Positions 1-10,738 of a DNA stretch of 64,000 nucleotides are shown here, one piece after another. The notes under the pieces are model-generated. The model was not told the DNA's origin, ran no database searches, and saw only the letters and a program-made list of their open reading frames with translations. Position numbers and translations under genes: made by a program. Source of the DNA: Candidatus Poribacteria bacterium. GTDB lineage: Bacteria; Poribacteria; WGA-4E; PCPOR2b. Position 1 is the stretch's first letter; the number at the start of each line of letters is the position of its first letter. The DNA lies in NCBI GenBank assembly GCA_022822005.1, contig JAJECO010000044.1, positions 62,001 through 126,000 of the forward strand, read 5' to 3'.

Positions 1-605
<605 letters not shown>

Positions 606-881
606 TTCACCCATTCAGGGACTTGCGTAAGTATATCCGACCTACAAACAATTTGCCCCATGCCAAAAAAGCGGCGTGGATCTTAATCTAATTTTGATCC
701 AGTTGTTCCGATGTCCCGATGTTGTTGATTCATGCCAATGGCCCAACGTCATGGATTCGGAATTCGCTTGGTAGATGGGGCTTACAGCTGCTCAGACCAA
801 GGCGAAAGAATCATACTACTTGAGTTGGTATTTAACTTTTAATGCTGATTGCCAACGGTTAATACATAAGGGAGAACAGCC
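606..881 (+). other. rpoB-rpoC intergenic region, no gene seen
   Basis: This 276 bp spacer is long for rpoB-rpoC. I see no coding sequence with a ribosome site in either direction. It holds a weak inverted repeat at 677-701 (TGGATC and GATCCA around 13 nt) and the sequence GGACTTGCGTA at 619-629, similar to short motifs at 20751, 24993 and 41461. No T-rich terminator is visible, so read-through from rpoB into rpoC is expected. Confidence 0.5.
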
Positions 882-3800
882 ATGTCAGATCAAATTCAGG
901 AACAGATGACACAGTCGGGAACTCCGAACAATTTTGACGCGATTTCAATCCGAATTGCTTCACCAGAACACATTAAGGAATGGTCGAAAAATACAGCATG
1001 TCACCAACGGACTAGTGGCTGCACAACAGGTAACTGTGCATGTGGTGAAGTCCGGAAGCCTGAAACAATCAACTACCGTACATTTCGCCCCGAACGAGAT
1101 GGATTGTTCTGCGAGGCGATTTTTGGACCGCAAAAAGACTGGGAATGCGGATGCGGTAAGTACAAACGGATTAAACATAAAGGGGTAATATGTGACCGAT
1201 GTGGTGTTGAGGTCACCCAACAGAAGGTGCGTCGTGAACGGATGGGGTATATCGAATTAGCCGCGCCGGTATCGCATATCTGGTTCTTCAAAGGACTGCC
1301 CTCCCGGATAGGACTGTTTTTGGATCTTCCATTCCGTGATATTGAACGCGTTATCTATTTTGAGTCGTACATTGTATTAGAGATTAATGACCCAGATTGT
1401 GGCTTAGAGGCAAAACAGCTCCTAACAGAGGAAGAGTATACGGAATACCAAGATAAATTTCCCGACGGTTTCCGTGCAGGCATGGGGGCAGATGCAATCC
1501 GCGAATTGCTGGAGCAGATTGATTTAGACCACGAAATGGAAACCCTGCGGGCAGAACTCGACGCAACCGCGAGCAAGCAGAAATCTCGGAAGCTGTCCAA
1601 GCGGCTAAAGTTGGTCATGGGTTTCAAAAAGTCGGGGAATCTGCCACATTGGATGATTCTTACAGTAATTCCAGTAATTCCGCCAGACCTGCGTCCGTTG
1701 GTCGCTCTTGATGGTGGACGGTTTGCTACCAGCGATTTGAACGATCTATATCGGCGCGTAATCAATCGGAATAACCGGCTGAAGCGCCTCATGGAGCTTC
1801 GCGCACCAGAGGTGATCATCCGCAATGAGAAGCGAATGCTTCAAGAAGCGGTAGATGCCTTGCTGGACAATGGTCGTCATGGTCGCATGGTGCGAGGACC
1901 GGGCAATCGTCCACTGAAGTCCCTTTCCGATATGCTCAAAGGGAAACCGGGACGTTTTCGTCAAAACTTGCTCGGCAAACGTGTAGACTATTCGGGGCGG
2001 ACAGTGATTGTGGTTGGACCCGAGCTTCAGTTGCACCAGTGTGGTTTGCCGAAGAAGATGGCGCTGGAACTATTTAAGCCTTTCATCATTCATAAGCTAC
2101 AGGCGAAAGGTTATGCCCACACTATCAAGCGAGCGAAAAATATGGCAGAGCAAGTTTCGCCAGAAGTGTGGGAAGTGTTGGAAGAGGTAATTGATGAGCA
2201 TCCGGTGCTCCTGAACCGCGCTCCGACACTCCATAGGCTCGGAATTCAAGCGTTCCAACCCGTGCTTGTGGAAGGAAAAGCGATTCGAGTGAATCCGCTT
2301 GTGTGTGAGGCATTTAATGCTGATTTTGATGGAGATCAGATGGCGGTGCACGTACCGTTGAGTGTTGAGGCACAGGTTGAAGCGAAGCTACTAATGATGG
2401 CTACGCGGAACCTTCTCAAACCGGCACATGGTGGGGCTATTGCGGTGCCAAACCGAGACGTCGCAATGGGGGTTAGCTTCCTCACGAAGGCAGTTCCTGA
2501 AGAGGAGTGGGAGAGCGTGTGCCAGGTCTCGACCCCACGAAGCTATCAGGATACGGAGGAGATTATCCTCGCCCACGAGTGCGGCGCACTTGGGCTGCAT
2601 GATCCGGTGAAACTCCACTTTGATGGGGCAGCGGAGCCGATTGTAACAACGGTGGGACGGGTAATCTTTAATCAGGCTATCCCGGATTCACTGTCGTTCG
2701 CTGATCCTGAAACGCAGCAAATGCTGCCGTACGTCAACCAAGAAATGGGGTCCCGTGATCTTTCAAATTTGGTGTCTCGTGCTTTTGAAGAGTTGGGCAA
2801 TCGCCAAACTGTAGGCTTTATAGATGACCTAAAGCGACTGGGCTTTCATTATGCAACGCTCGGTGGTATTTCTATTGCCATGCAGGACATGATCATCCCG
2901 GCGCAAAAGGCTGATTTGATCAGGGAAGCACGGAATGAGGTAGAGCAGATCGAAGAAGACTTCCAAAGAGGCGACATGGGCATGAGCGAGGGTGAGCGGT
3001 ACAACAAAATTATTGACATCTGGCATCGACTGATTGACCAGATCGAAACTGCCCTGTTTGACGGTTTGGAAGAGGGACGCGATGATGAGATCGAAGGATT
3101 CAATCCCGTTCATATCATGGTGGACTCAGGCGCGATTTCTCGAAGTAAGCGGGATTCCATTCGCCAGCTAGCGGGCTTGCGCGGTTTGATGGCAAAGCCG
3201 TCGGGTGAGATTATCGAACAGCCAATCGAATCCTGTTTCCACGAAGGATTGTCGGTACTTGAATACTTTATCTCGACACACGGTGCGCGGAAAGGTCTTG
3301 CCGACACCGCGATTAAGACAGCCAGTAGTGGTTACTTGACGCGCAAGTTGGTTGATGTTGCGCAGGATGTGATGATAACAACTGAGGACTGCGGAACTCT
3401 CGGAGGTATTACCAAGACTCCGGATGAAGAAGAGGAAAGTCCACTTTCAGAACGGATTTTCGGGCGCACAGCCGCGGATGACATTATTGACTTGAGCACG
3501 GGTGAGGTGATAGTAGCGAAGGATGAGTTGATTACCCAACACACCGCGAATCAAGTCGAGGCAGTTGGTATACCTGAAGTCCGCGTACGGTCTGTGTTGA
3601 CATGCGAAGCCCGGTATGGCGCTTGTGCAAAATGTTACGGCACCGATTTGACGAGCGGTCATCTGGTAGATGTTGGTGAAGCTATCGGTATTATCGCAGC
3701 GCAATCGATCGGAGAGCCGGGGACGCAGTTGACGATGCGGACGTTCCACACGGGCGGTACTGTCAGTGGCGGTGGCTCTCAATCGAAAATTGAGGCTCGG

Positions 3801-5144
3801 CATGACGGGACGGTTCAGTATTACAACGTTAGATTTATTGAGCGCCCGGTTGAAGTGGAATCGACGTCGGAACCTCAATCCGCCAAGACAGAAACGGAAA
3901 GGGTTGTCCTTTCTCGGAATGCGCAGATCCGAATCGTTGATGTGAACGGATATACAGTGGAGCGGCATACTGCTGATGTCGGCGCACGATTGTACGTCGA
4001 AGATGGTCAGGCAGTGACCAAAGGGAATCCCCAAAATGACGAGCAGCCAACACCGCTGCTTGAGTGGGATCCATACCAAGTGCCGATTCTGACGGAACAT
4101 GCCGGACACGTCGTCTTCAAGAATATTGTTGAAGACAAAACGATGCGCGAGACAAAAACCACCGGTTCAGCGGAGCAGGTGATTATCGAACACAGAGGCG
4201 AGGATCAGCCACAAATTGAGATTTGTGATGATGGCGGCGAAGTCTTGGTCAGCTATCAAATGCCAACAGGGGCACACCTTTCGGTTACAGATAGCGAGCA
4301 GGTAGAACAGGGAGCTGTCTTGGCACGACTGCCGCGTGAAAAAGGGCAGAGCCGAGACATTGTGACAGGGTTACCACGGGTCACGGAGCTTTTTGAGGCG
4401 CGACGACCCAAGGACACCGCTGTCATCTCCAAGATTGAAGGGCAAGTTGAAGTGGAAAGTGCTAGCCGTGGTGTGCGTGTCCTGCGTGTGGTGGACGGAG
4501 ACTATCAGGAAAGCCATCGGATTCCACAGGGCAAGCACCTCATTGTGCAGGATAATGATAGGGTTGATGCTGGGGAACGACTAACGGATGGACCGATTAA
4601 TCCGCACGATATCCTTGAGGTGAAAGGGGAAGAGGCGGTCCAAAACTACTTGGTCAACGAGGTACAGGATGTGTACAGAACCCAGGGCGAGCGCATCAAC
4701 GACAAGCACATTGAGGTAATTGTGCGGCAGATGTTGAATAAGGTAAAAATCGAGAATCCAGGTAATACGGACTTTCTCGAAGAAGAGGAAGTAGACCGCG
4801 CAATATTCAATCGAGCGAATAGCCAAGTTGTTGAAAACGGCGGGCAGCCTGCAACGGCTGAATCGGTTCTACAAGGAATCACAAAGGCGTCCTTATCCAC
4901 GGAAAGCTTCATCTCTGCGGCTTCTTTCCAGCAGACAACCAATGTGCTGACGCGAGCGTCGGTCATCGGCAAACAAGATCGGCTCGTTGGTCTGAAGGAA
5001 AATGTCATTATGGGACATCTTATCCCTGCCGGAACCGGGGTGTCTAAGTTCCGGAGGATCCGCGCCTTTCCCAAGGGCGAAGCACAGCTTGAATCCGTTG
5101 AAGATTCACCGGAACCTGAGGTTGAGGAACCGGCAGCAGATTAA
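882..5144 (+). CDS. rpoC: RNA polymerase beta' subunit
   Basis: Largest subunit of bacterial RNA polymerase, carrying the catalytic centre. The protein is 1420 residues. The Mg-binding motif NADFDGD lies at residues 479-485, the N-terminal zinc ribbon has the CGCG and CDRC pairs, and the second zinc site includes the cysteines in [11 protein letters not shown]. The bridge helix/trigger loop region [21 protein letters not shown] (split here: [21 protein letters not shown]) is intact. The start at 882 is preceded by GGGAGA. Unusually, about 18 extra residues (36-54) with cysteines at 40, 47, 52 and 54 sit between the conserved IKEWS and [13 protein letters not shown] blocks; these blocks are nearly adjacent in E. 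coli. Confidence 0.98.
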   Translation: MSDQIQEQMTQSGTPNNFDAISIRIASPEHIKEWSKNTACHQRTSGCTTGNCACGEVRKPETINYRTFRPERDGLFCEAIFGPQKDWECGCGKYKRIKHKGVICDRCGVEVTQQKVRRERMGYIELAAPVSHIWFFKGLPSRIGLFLDLPFRDIERVIYFESYIVLEINDPDCGLEAKQLLTEEEYTEYQDKFPDGFRAGMGADAIRELLEQIDLDHEMETLRAELDATASKQKSRKLSKRLKLVMGFKKSGNLPHWMILTVIPVIPPDLRPLVALDGGRFATSDLNDLYRRVINRNNRLKRLMELRAPEVIIRNEKRMLQEAVDALLDNGRHGRMVRGPGNRPLKSLSDMLKGKPGRFRQNLLGKRVDYSGRTVIVVGPELQLHQCGLPKKMALELFKPFIIHKLQAKGYAHTIKRAKNMAEQVSPEVWEVLEEVIDEHPVLLNRAPTLHRLGIQAFQPVLVEGKAIRVNPLVCEAFNADFDGDQMAVHVPLSVEAQVEAKLLMMATRNLLKPAHGGAIAVPNRDVAMGVSFLTKAVPEEEWESVCQVSTPRSYQDTEEIILAHECGALGLHDPVKLHFDGAAEPIVTTVGRVIFNQAIPDSLSFADPETQQMLPYVNQEMGSRDLSNLVSRAFEELGNRQTVGFIDDLKRLGFHYATLGGISIAMQDMIIPAQKADLIREARNEVEQIEEDFQRGDMGMSEGERYNKIIDIWHRLIDQIETALFDGLEEGRDDEIEGFNPVHIMVDSGAISRSKRDSIRQLAGLRGLMAKPSGEIIEQPIESCFHEGLSVLEYFISTHGARKGLADTAIKTASSGYLTRKLVDVAQDVMITTEDCGTLGGITKTPDEEEESPLSERIFGRTAADDIIDLSTGEVIVAKDELITQHTANQVEAVGIPEVRVRSVLTCEARYGACAKCYGTDLTSGHLVDVGEAIGIIAAQSIGEPGTQLTMRTFHTGGTVSGGGSQSKIEARHDGTVQYYNVRFIERPVEVESTSEPQSAKTETERVVLSRNAQIRIVDVNGYTVERHTADVGARLYVEDGQAVTKGNPQNDEQPTPLLEWDPYQVPILTEHAGHVVFKNIVEDKTMRETKTTGSAEQVIIEHRGEDQPQIEICDDGGEVLVSYQMPTGAHLSVTDSEQVEQGAVLARLPREKGQSRDIVTGLPRVTELFEARRPKDTAVISKIEGQVEVESASRGVRVLRVVDGDYQESHRIPQGKHLIVQDNDRVDAGERLTDGPINPHDILEVKGEEAVQNYLVNEVQDVYRTQGERINDKHIEVIVRQMLNKVKIENPGNTDFLEEEEVDRAIFNRANSQVVENGGQPATAESVLQGITKASLSTESFISAASFQQTTNVLTRASVIGKQDRLVGLKENVIMGHLIPAGTGVSKFRRIRAFPKGEAQLESVEDSPEPEVEEPAAD

Positions 5145-5183
5145 GCCTGAGCGGCGTTACGGCTTTGCGTGGTTTGCACTGGT

Positions 5184-5218
5184 GAGGAAGATGGAACGTT
5201 AAATGTTTCGTCTTCCTC
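5184..5218. terminator. Hairpin between convergent rpoC and HAD gene
   Basis: GAGGAAGA at 5184-5191 pairs with TCTTCCTC at 5211-5218, and the stem continues inward (GGAAC with GTTTC) to a 7 nt loop. No T tract follows on either strand, so this may be a factor-dependent terminator or an mRNA end-stabilising hairpin shared by the two convergent transcripts. Confidence 0.5.
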
Positions 5219-5237
5219 TCGCAACATACATGAATAC

Positions 5238-6077
5238 CTACTCGGCGATTGAGAGAAAGTTGTCCAATACCTTCCATGAGTCGACGAGCAGGATGGTTCC
5301 TTGATAATGCCGTGAGGAATCGAATCGCGTTCCCTCTTGGAGACGTTGCGTTGGGAGGCGAAACCGTTCAATCGTTTGCATTGCTATGCGGTTCTGTCCA
5401 ATCAGCACCCCTAAATCTGCGTCGAGGATAGCAAGAAAATCTGAGATCGAATCTCCAATGTACAGTGTCCGTGTTACTCCCCCGTTCCCAATTTTATCTG
5501 GGTTCGGGGGATTTTTTTTGCGTTCTCTGAACTCTCTCAGCTTATCCCGCGCCGAAACAACATGCAGATCGATGTCGCCAGTCGAGCGTCCCTCCGCATC
5601 ATAGGTCAAATTGTTGGTAATTATCTGATCGTATAATCCTTCTGTTGCCCCTTCTATCAGAGTCTGCGACCAATTAGCGGATAAAATCTCAACCGCAACG
5701 CCATCCCGACGGAGCCGGGACAACACCTCATCAACTCCCGGTTTCTTGACGACGTTCCGACCAACCGCTCTCAACTCCTCCCTTGTAACCCCTTCCAGAA
5801 AACCCTTCGTCATCACTCGTTGTATTGATACTGTTTCCAGTTGCTCAAAGGATTTTAGGAAATCGACAATTGAGTGCTGATGATCCTGCCACGCATCGCA
5901 TACCCGTTGATATCGTGTCAAAAACCATTGCACCATCTCTTGCCAAGCTGCGAGAAACTCTTCTTTCTCACCCCCGCGGTTGTCAGCGGCTGTATGCACA
6001 AGGGTGCTGATATTATCGCGTTCCGATATTGTTTCGTCAAAATCGGTGATAATTTTATCGATTGGGTAGTTTGGCAT
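5238..6077 (-). CDS. HAD-superfamily phosphatase
   Basis: A 279-residue haloacid-dehalogenase-superfamily hydrolase. Motif I is DFDET near residue 12 (nucleophile Asp and general-acid Asp in the DxDxT form). A Ser-containing motif II lies in EILSANWSQ, and motif IV is GDSISDFLAI. The helical cap between motifs I and II and the overall length suggest the phosphoserine-phosphatase/MtnX-like branch, so a small phosphorylated metabolite is the likely substrate; I cannot name it. It faces rpoC and shares a hairpin with it. Its upstream neighbour on the same strand is a 2-hydroxyacid dehydrogenase about 30 bp away, so the two may be co-transcribed. No strong ribosome site is visible before this start. 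Confidence 0.8.
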   Translation of the reverse strand: MPNYPIDKIITDFDETISERDNISTLVHTAADNRGGEKEEFLAAWQEMVQWFLTRYQRVCDAWQDHQHSIVDFLKSFEQLETVSIQRVMTKGFLEGVTREELRAVGRNVVKKPGVDEVLSRLRRDGVAVEILSANWSQTLIEGATEGLYDQIITNNLTYDAEGRSTGDIDLHVVSARDKLREFRERKKNPPNPDKIGNGGVTRTLYIGDSISDFLAILDADLGVLIGQNRIAMQTIERFRLPTQRLQEGTRFDSSRHYQGTILLVDSWKVLDNFLSIAE

Positions 6078-6106
6078 ACGGTGTTGCTCGTCGCTCGCAT
6101 TATTTA

Positions 6107-7126
6107 CTACGGCTTAAATTGTACCACTAATTTCTCCGCCCATGCCTGGTTGGCATCGATGGTCCGTCCGGCGTTATGGGGCGTATGAACGACGTTATGG
6201 CGTCCCAGGAGTGGGTCGTCTAACGGAAGTGGCTCGACATCCCAGACATCGGCGGCAAGACTCAGTTCGTCAGCAAGAACCCGCCTTCGCACTGCCTCCA
6301 TATCACAAATTCCGGCACGTGTTGCCAAAACCACCAAGCAACCTTTCGGCAGCGCATTGATATGCTCTGCGGTGACGATGCCCCGCGTTGATTCTAACAA
6401 AGGCACCATCGGTGCGAAGATTTCAGCGTCTTTGACCAATTCAGAAAGGTGCCACTCCTTCCGAGAACCTGCGCGGTGGAAACAGGGTTCGCTGGCATAC
6501 GGATCCCAGACCGCTACATCCGCGCCCAACATACTTACGAAGCTGGCGTAGCGGCTGCTAATGTTTCCTGCACCAACAACCCGTATCCGTTTCCCGGCGA
6601 TTGTGCCGCTGGTGAAGTTTGGGTCGTCGCCAAATTGATGTCCACGTCCACCGGGGGTGCCCATGCCGTTGGGTGCTTCGTAGTCCCAAGGGACTAAACT
6701 GCTGAGGATTGCACGGTGTAGTTGTGGGATCCGACGCAATCCGCACAGCGTCAATGCAAGTGCGTATTCCGAAACAGTTTGTCCCCAGAATCCCTCGGTC
6801 GGATGGTTATAAACCGTAATTCCTGCCCCCTGGATATGTTCCTGAATCGGCCCCTCCGATATGTTACTACCGTAACTTCCTTGGAAGGTTGCTTCCTCTA
6901 ACCCTGTGAAACGCTGAAGGCACTCCAGCGTCACGGGCACACTAAGACACGCCAGTCGTTTGACTTCGACGGGGTGTGAAGCAATCTCGCCGATGCTTCG
7001 TTCGTCGCTGGGGTCAAGACGTATAAATTCAACGTCTCCCTGTACCTGCCATAGTGTGTGGAAGTGATCCGCTGCATACGGCCAAACACCGTCAAAGCGG
7101 GGATGGACTGCGATTAAACTGCTCAT
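6107..7126 (-). CDS. D-2-hydroxyacid dehydrogenase family protein
   Basis: A 339-residue NAD-dependent dehydrogenase of the D-isomer-specific 2-hydroxyacid family. The Rossmann motif is VVGAGNIS, lacking the third glycine of GxGxxG. The catalytic region includes ATRAGICDMEAV and the C-terminal HTPHNAGRT, whose His is the expected acid/base residue. Substrate cannot be read from sequence; members act on phosphoglycerate, glyoxylate/hydroxypyruvate, lactate or erythronate-4-phosphate. AAAGGAG lies just before the ATG. It lies immediately upstream of the HAD phosphatase on the same strand, compatible with a small two-gene unit. Confidence 0.85.
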   Translation of the reverse strand: MSSLIAVHPRFDGVWPYAADHFHTLWQVQGDVEFIRLDPSDERSIGEIASHPVEVKRLACLSVPVTLECLQRFTGLEEATFQGSYGSNISEGPIQEHIQGAGITVYNHPTEGFWGQTVSEYALALTLCGLRRIPQLHRAILSSLVPWDYEAPNGMGTPGGRGHQFGDDPNFTSGTIAGKRIRVVGAGNISSRYASFVSMLGADVAVWDPYASEPCFHRAGSRKEWHLSELVKDAEIFAPMVPLLESTRGIVTAEHINALPKGCLVVLATRAGICDMEAVRRRVLADELSLAADVWDVEPLPLDDPLLGRHNVVHTPHNAGRTIDANQAWAEKLVVQFKP

Positions 7127-7244
7127 TGTTTAAGCTCCTTTCTGATGATAATTTTTGCTAACACTTTCTTCGCTGTGATTCGCTATCCTTTCTTGCGAGG
7201 AAAGTTAATGTTGTCTATATCTGGTATGTAGGAGTCCTTGTGAA

Positions 7245-8303
7245 TCAAACGCCCGTAAGTAGCTTAATATAAGTGCGAGCGACTTTTAAATCTTCCAACC
7301 CTTCCTCTGAAGTGCAAGGTGGATTGCCTTCTCCCTTAATGGCGGTTACGAAGTTGATCGCTTGTTGGCGCATGGCGTGTACTGAGGGGAGTTGTGGTAT
7401 AGCGGTTTCCGGGGTGATACCCTCGCCGGGATCACGCAATATCTCGACCCGACCGGGACGATTACTCGCTAACGGTGCTGGCAATTCAATTTTCACATAA
7501 CCGCGCTCAAAACATACAAGCGCAGATTCCTGCCAATCAATCGTTGTGTTGTAGGGAGACATTTCGATGGTGCAGGCGACCCCGTTCTCGCTCCGCCCTG
7601 CCAACAGGACACCAGAAGGGTCCGCATACGTGACACTGTAGAGTTCACCAAGCAGATAACGCATCAGGTTAATCTGATGGATGTAGTAGTTGACAAAACC
7701 GTTATACTGGTTGCGAACCTCGTCGTTCATGTCAGCGGCGGGGGGATCCGACGCCAGTGCGGGCGGTGGAGAATCATCCCGGATGAGGTCGTTAAAACCG
7801 CCCGCCACCCAGTCTCCGGAGGGCATTAGGATGCGAACATAGGTCATCCGTCCAAGCTCACCCGATGCTTTGAGGCGTTCGATTTCTGCCTTTGCGTACA
7901 TCGATGCCGGATCGCTACGCTTGTGATAGCCGATCATATGCCAGGTCCCGCTGGCTCTCATGGCATCCACGATTTTCTCACCCGACTCGATGGAAGCGGC
8001 AAGCGGTTTTTCAGTAAAGACTGGAACCCCTGCTTTGAGGAGTTCAGGCACAAGTATCCCGTAGCGACCGAAAGGTTGGGCGGCTACGATACCATCCAGC
8101 GCCTCATTTTGCAACATCTCTTCGTGTGTGGGGTAGCTGTTTGGGACACCGTAACGGGCAGCGACCATTCGACGCAGGGACTCGCGTATCTCAGCGATCG
8201 CAACTACCTGACAGATATCCAGATTCGCATAGTTTTTCAGGTGGGCGCATTGTCCCATATTGCCGACACCGACGAATCCAATCCTGACTTTCTGCTCCGG
8301 CAT
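7245..8303 (-). CDS. Gfo/Idh/MocA family oxidoreductase
   Basis: An NAD(P)-dependent dehydrogenase of the glucose-fructose/inositol oxidoreductase family, 352 residues from the preferred ATG at 8303. A longer reading to 8336 exists, but AGAAAGGAAG sits just upstream of 8303 and the Rossmann strand (VRIGFVGVGNMG) starts a few residues later. TEKPLA in the first third is the conserved EKP motif holding the catalytic lysine and nucleotide contacts. Members oxidise or reduce sugars, inositols or related polyols; this one's substrate is unknown. It is divergent from the Ldh_2-family dehydrogenase at 8498. Confidence 0.88.
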   Translation of the reverse strand: MPEQKVRIGFVGVGNMGQCAHLKNYANLDICQVVAIAEIRESLRRMVAARYGVPNSYPTHEEMLQNEALDGIVAAQPFGRYGILVPELLKAGVPVFTEKPLAASIESGEKIVDAMRASGTWHMIGYHKRSDPASMYAKAEIERLKASGELGRMTYVRILMPSGDWVAGGFNDLIRDDSPPPALASDPPAADMNDEVRNQYNGFVNYYIHQINLMRYLLGELYSVTYADPSGVLLAGRSENGVACTIEMSPYNTTIDWQESALVCFERGYVKIELPAPLASNRPGRVEILRDPGEGITPETAIPQLPSVHAMRQQAINFVTAIKGEGNPPCTSEEGLEDLKVARTYIKLLTGV

Positions 8304-8385
8304 ATTATGCTTCCTTTCTGAGTCATATCTTATCAAATTTGCCGGAGGCGGTCAATCGCAAAGTGGCATCCGTCCTCTGTCGATA

Positions 8386-8414
8386 TTGACAAGTTTTCTC
8401 AAGATCCTTATAAT
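8386..8414 (+). promoter_or_regulatory. Consensus sigma-70 promoter for the 8498 gene
   Basis: TTGACA at 8386-8391 and TATAAT at 8409-8414, separated by exactly 17 bp. Both hexamers match consensus perfectly. Transcription would start near 8421, giving a leader of about 77 nt before the dehydrogenase ATG at 8498. Confidence 0.8.
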
Positions 8415-8497
8415 GAATATCTATGTGACAGAACAGACGCTGGAAATCATCTAACAGTTGTTAATTCACAATTGATAATAGCCAGAGGAGATCGTTA

Positions 8498-9556
8498 ATG
8501 CCAGTTTTCACAGCGGAGGTATTGGCACAAACATGCCTGAAAGTTTTCGGTGCCATGGGTATCTCTGACGCAGAGTCTGAAGTTGTGACACGCTCCATGA
8601 TTGACGCCAATCTGGTAGGTCATGACTCACACGGCATCATTCATTTGCCAAAGTATGTTCTCGAAATCGAGGAATCCCTAATTCAACCGGGGGCACCAAT
8701 CGAGGTTAAGCGCGAATCCCCTTCGATGGCAGCGCTTGATGGAAATTGGGGATTTGGGCCCGTAATCGCGACACATGCGATGAAATTGGCAGTTGAAAAG
8801 GCAAAGGCAACCGATGTTAGTACGGTTACTATATCTCGTTCCAATGAGACTGGTCGGTTGGGAGGGTATGTACTGATTGCGGCGGCAGAGAATATGATCG
8901 GGATCTTGACCGTGAACGACCATGGCGGCGGTCAAAATGTCGCGCCTTATGGCGGGATCGAAGGACGCCTTTCGACCAATCCGCTGGCTTGTGCTATTCC
9001 GGTTGAAGGAAAAGAACCTATCCTTTTGGACATGTCCACAAGCGTTGTCGCAGCGGGAAAGGTGCGGGTGCAGCGGCATCGGAACGAACCCGCTCCAGAG
9101 GGATGGCTTATTGATTCCGCGGGAAATCCCACAACCGATGTCGAAGATTTTTATGGAACTCCGCCCGGTGCCCTGCTTCCGTTTGGAGGGATCGCCGCAC
9201 AAAAGGGATTCGGACTCAGCATCGTTGTTGATATCCTCTCAGGTGCTTTGAGCGGTGCGGGCTGCACTTCACAAGAGGGCTCAAGGGTGGGCAATGGCGT
9301 GTTCATCACAGTCATCAACATCCCCAGTTTTGTAGATCTTTCAGATTTCAATGCCGAGGTCAATCGCTTCATTGACTACATCAAGTCTTCCAGACACTCA
9401 CCCGGCGTTGAAGCGATTCGTGTTCCGGGCGAACGGGGCAAGGTTGAGCAGGAGAAACGGGAACGGGAGGGGATCTTTGTCGAAGAAAGCACGTGGGAGC
9501 AGATTCGGGAGGTTATGCAGAAATATCAGCTCTCAGTTCCCGATCCATTGAGATAG
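8498..9556 (+). CDS. Malate/L-lactate dehydrogenase family (Ldh_2) oxidoreductase
   Basis: A 352-residue NAD(P)-dependent oxidoreductase of the Ldh_2 family (malate, L-lactate, ureidoglycolate, 2,3-diketogulonate and sulfolactate dehydrogenases), distinct from classical Rossmann dehydrogenases. Family signatures: GHDSHGI near residue 47 (catalytic His region), SNETGRLGGY, LSTNPLACAIPV, LDMSTSVVAAGKV and GFGLSIVVDILSGAL. The start follows AGAGGAG. A perfect sigma-70 promoter lies upstream, so the gene appears strongly expressed and monocistronic. Which 2-hydroxyacid is used cannot be decided here. A second, divergent Ldh_2 member is at 45521. Confidence 0.88.
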   Translation: MPVFTAEVLAQTCLKVFGAMGISDAESEVVTRSMIDANLVGHDSHGIIHLPKYVLEIEESLIQPGAPIEVKRESPSMAALDGNWGFGPVIATHAMKLAVEKAKATDVSTVTISRSNETGRLGGYVLIAAAENMIGILTVNDHGGGQNVAPYGGIEGRLSTNPLACAIPVEGKEPILLDMSTSVVAAGKVRVQRHRNEPAPEGWLIDSAGNPTTDVEDFYGTPPGALLPFGGIAAQKGFGLSIVVDILSGALSGAGCTSQEGSRVGNGVFITVINIPSFVDLSDFNAEVNRFIDYIKSSRHSPGVEAIRVPGERGKVEQEKREREGIFVEESTWEQIREVMQKYQLSVPDPLR

Positions 9557-9624
9557 TTGGTTTCGATTACAGGTCTGGTTGGATTTTTCGCTTGCGCTTC
9601 AGCCTACGGAAAGTCCCGTGATAG

Positions 9625-10578
9625 TCAATTCATAACCGCTTGCTGATACCACTCCCAAAACTGACGCAACCCCGCTTTGAGGGAGATTTGCGGGTTATAG
9701 CCTAACAAGCGACGCGCTTTGGCTATATCTGCGAAGGTAATCTTCGGCTCGCTGAGTGGGGCGGGCGGCGTTGACAAAATCGCTTTGTGACCGACCAACC
9801 CTTCGATGATTTCTACCAAATCTGTCATGATAACCGGTTCACCGCGTCCGAGGTTGATAAGTTCGTACCCCAACGGCTTATCGATCGCAGCAATCACACC
9901 GTCGATGATATCATCAATGTAGGTCCAATCACGCTTCATTTGTCCCCCGTCGAATAGGACAATTTCCCGCCGATTAACAATGCTATCTGTAACGATAAAT
10001 GGCATCATATCTGGGCGTCCGCGTGAACCGTAGACGTTGAAGAAACGCAACGCGGTGAAGTTCAATCCGTGTAGATGATGATAGGTATAACCCATCAACT
10101 CAACGGCTCTTTTGCTCGCAGGGTAGGGTGCGAGGGGTTGATTACAGGGATCTGTCTCAACAAAAGGCAGGTGTTTCGTATTTCCGTACACGGATGAGGT
10201 GGACGCAAAGACAAAGTTTTCGACACCGATCTCACGAGCGGCTTCCAGCAGATTGATAGACCCACGGATGTTGACATCAGTATAGAGCTTAGCACGTCCG
10301 ATAGAGTAGCGCACGGCACCGTAGGCAGCCAAATGAACAACCGCTTCTGGTCGATGTTCTGCGAAAAGCCGATCGATAGCTTCCGCATCGCGGATGTCAG
10401 TCTTGGACAAGATACAGCAGGGATGATTGCGTAATTGATGGAGGTTTTCCCGTTTGCGTTCTGGGTCGTAATAATCGTTGAAGGTGTCTAAAGCGATCGT
10501 CGTATCGCCACGCGCCAACAACCTCTCACAGAGATGTGAACCGATGAAGCCCGCAGCGCCGGTGATGAGAACTTTCAA
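9625..10578 (-). CDS. NAD-dependent sugar-nucleotide epimerase, UDP-glucuronate 4-epimerase-like
   Basis: A 317-residue extended short-chain dehydrogenase/reductase acting on nucleotide sugars. GAAGFIGSH at residues 7-15 binds NAD; the catalytic YPASK (YxxxK) and upstream STSSVYG Ser motif are present. The N-terminal block ALDTFNDYYDPERKR and the length resemble UDP-glucuronate 4-epimerases, which make UDP-galacturonate for surface polysaccharide; UDP-glucose 4-epimerase is the alternative. The start codon is TTG (10576-10578 on the minus strand) with GAAAGGAA upstream; no in-frame ATG fits better. It stands alone, convergent with the Ldh_2 gene. Confidence 0.85.
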   Translation of the reverse strand: MKVLITGAAGFIGSHLCERLLARGDTTIALDTFNDYYDPERKRENLHQLRNHPCCILSKTDIRDAEAIDRLFAEHRPEAVVHLAAYGAVRYSIGRAKLYTDVNIRGSINLLEAAREIGVENFVFASTSSVYGNTKHLPFVETDPCNQPLAPYPASKRAVELMGYTYHHLHGLNFTALRFFNVYGSRGRPDMMPFIVTDSIVNRREIVLFDGGQMKRDWTYIDDIIDGVIAAIDKPLGYELINLGRGEPVIMTDLVEIIEGLVGHKAILSTPPAPLSEPKITFADIAKARRLLGYNPQISLKAGLRQFWEWYQQAVMN

Positions 10579-10738
10579 GATATGCGTTCCTTTCTTTCAG
10601 TCCCTTGTTCGGGGGGTGACTGACATGTAGACGAGCTAGGCTTTCCGTCCCTTTTTATCGTCCAAAGGGCATGATGGTTCGTGAACGACGCTATGCTATC
10701 ATACAGGTGTTGGGTTGGTCAAGGAGGGCAAGTTGCAA

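Noticed and set aside
619-629. GGACTTGCGTA-type motifs at 619, 20751, 24993 and 41461 as ends of one mobile element
   Set aside because: The matches are short (8 to 11 bp) and no common internal sequence or second end could be seen.
987-1043. An intein or split in RpoC at the cysteine insert
   Set aside because: The insert is only about 18 residues, far too short for an intein, and lacks splicing motifs.
3447-4109. A 220-codon minus-strand ORF inside rpoC
   Set aside because: It lies fully inside a conserved coding region and has no ribosome site; it is a codon-bias shadow.
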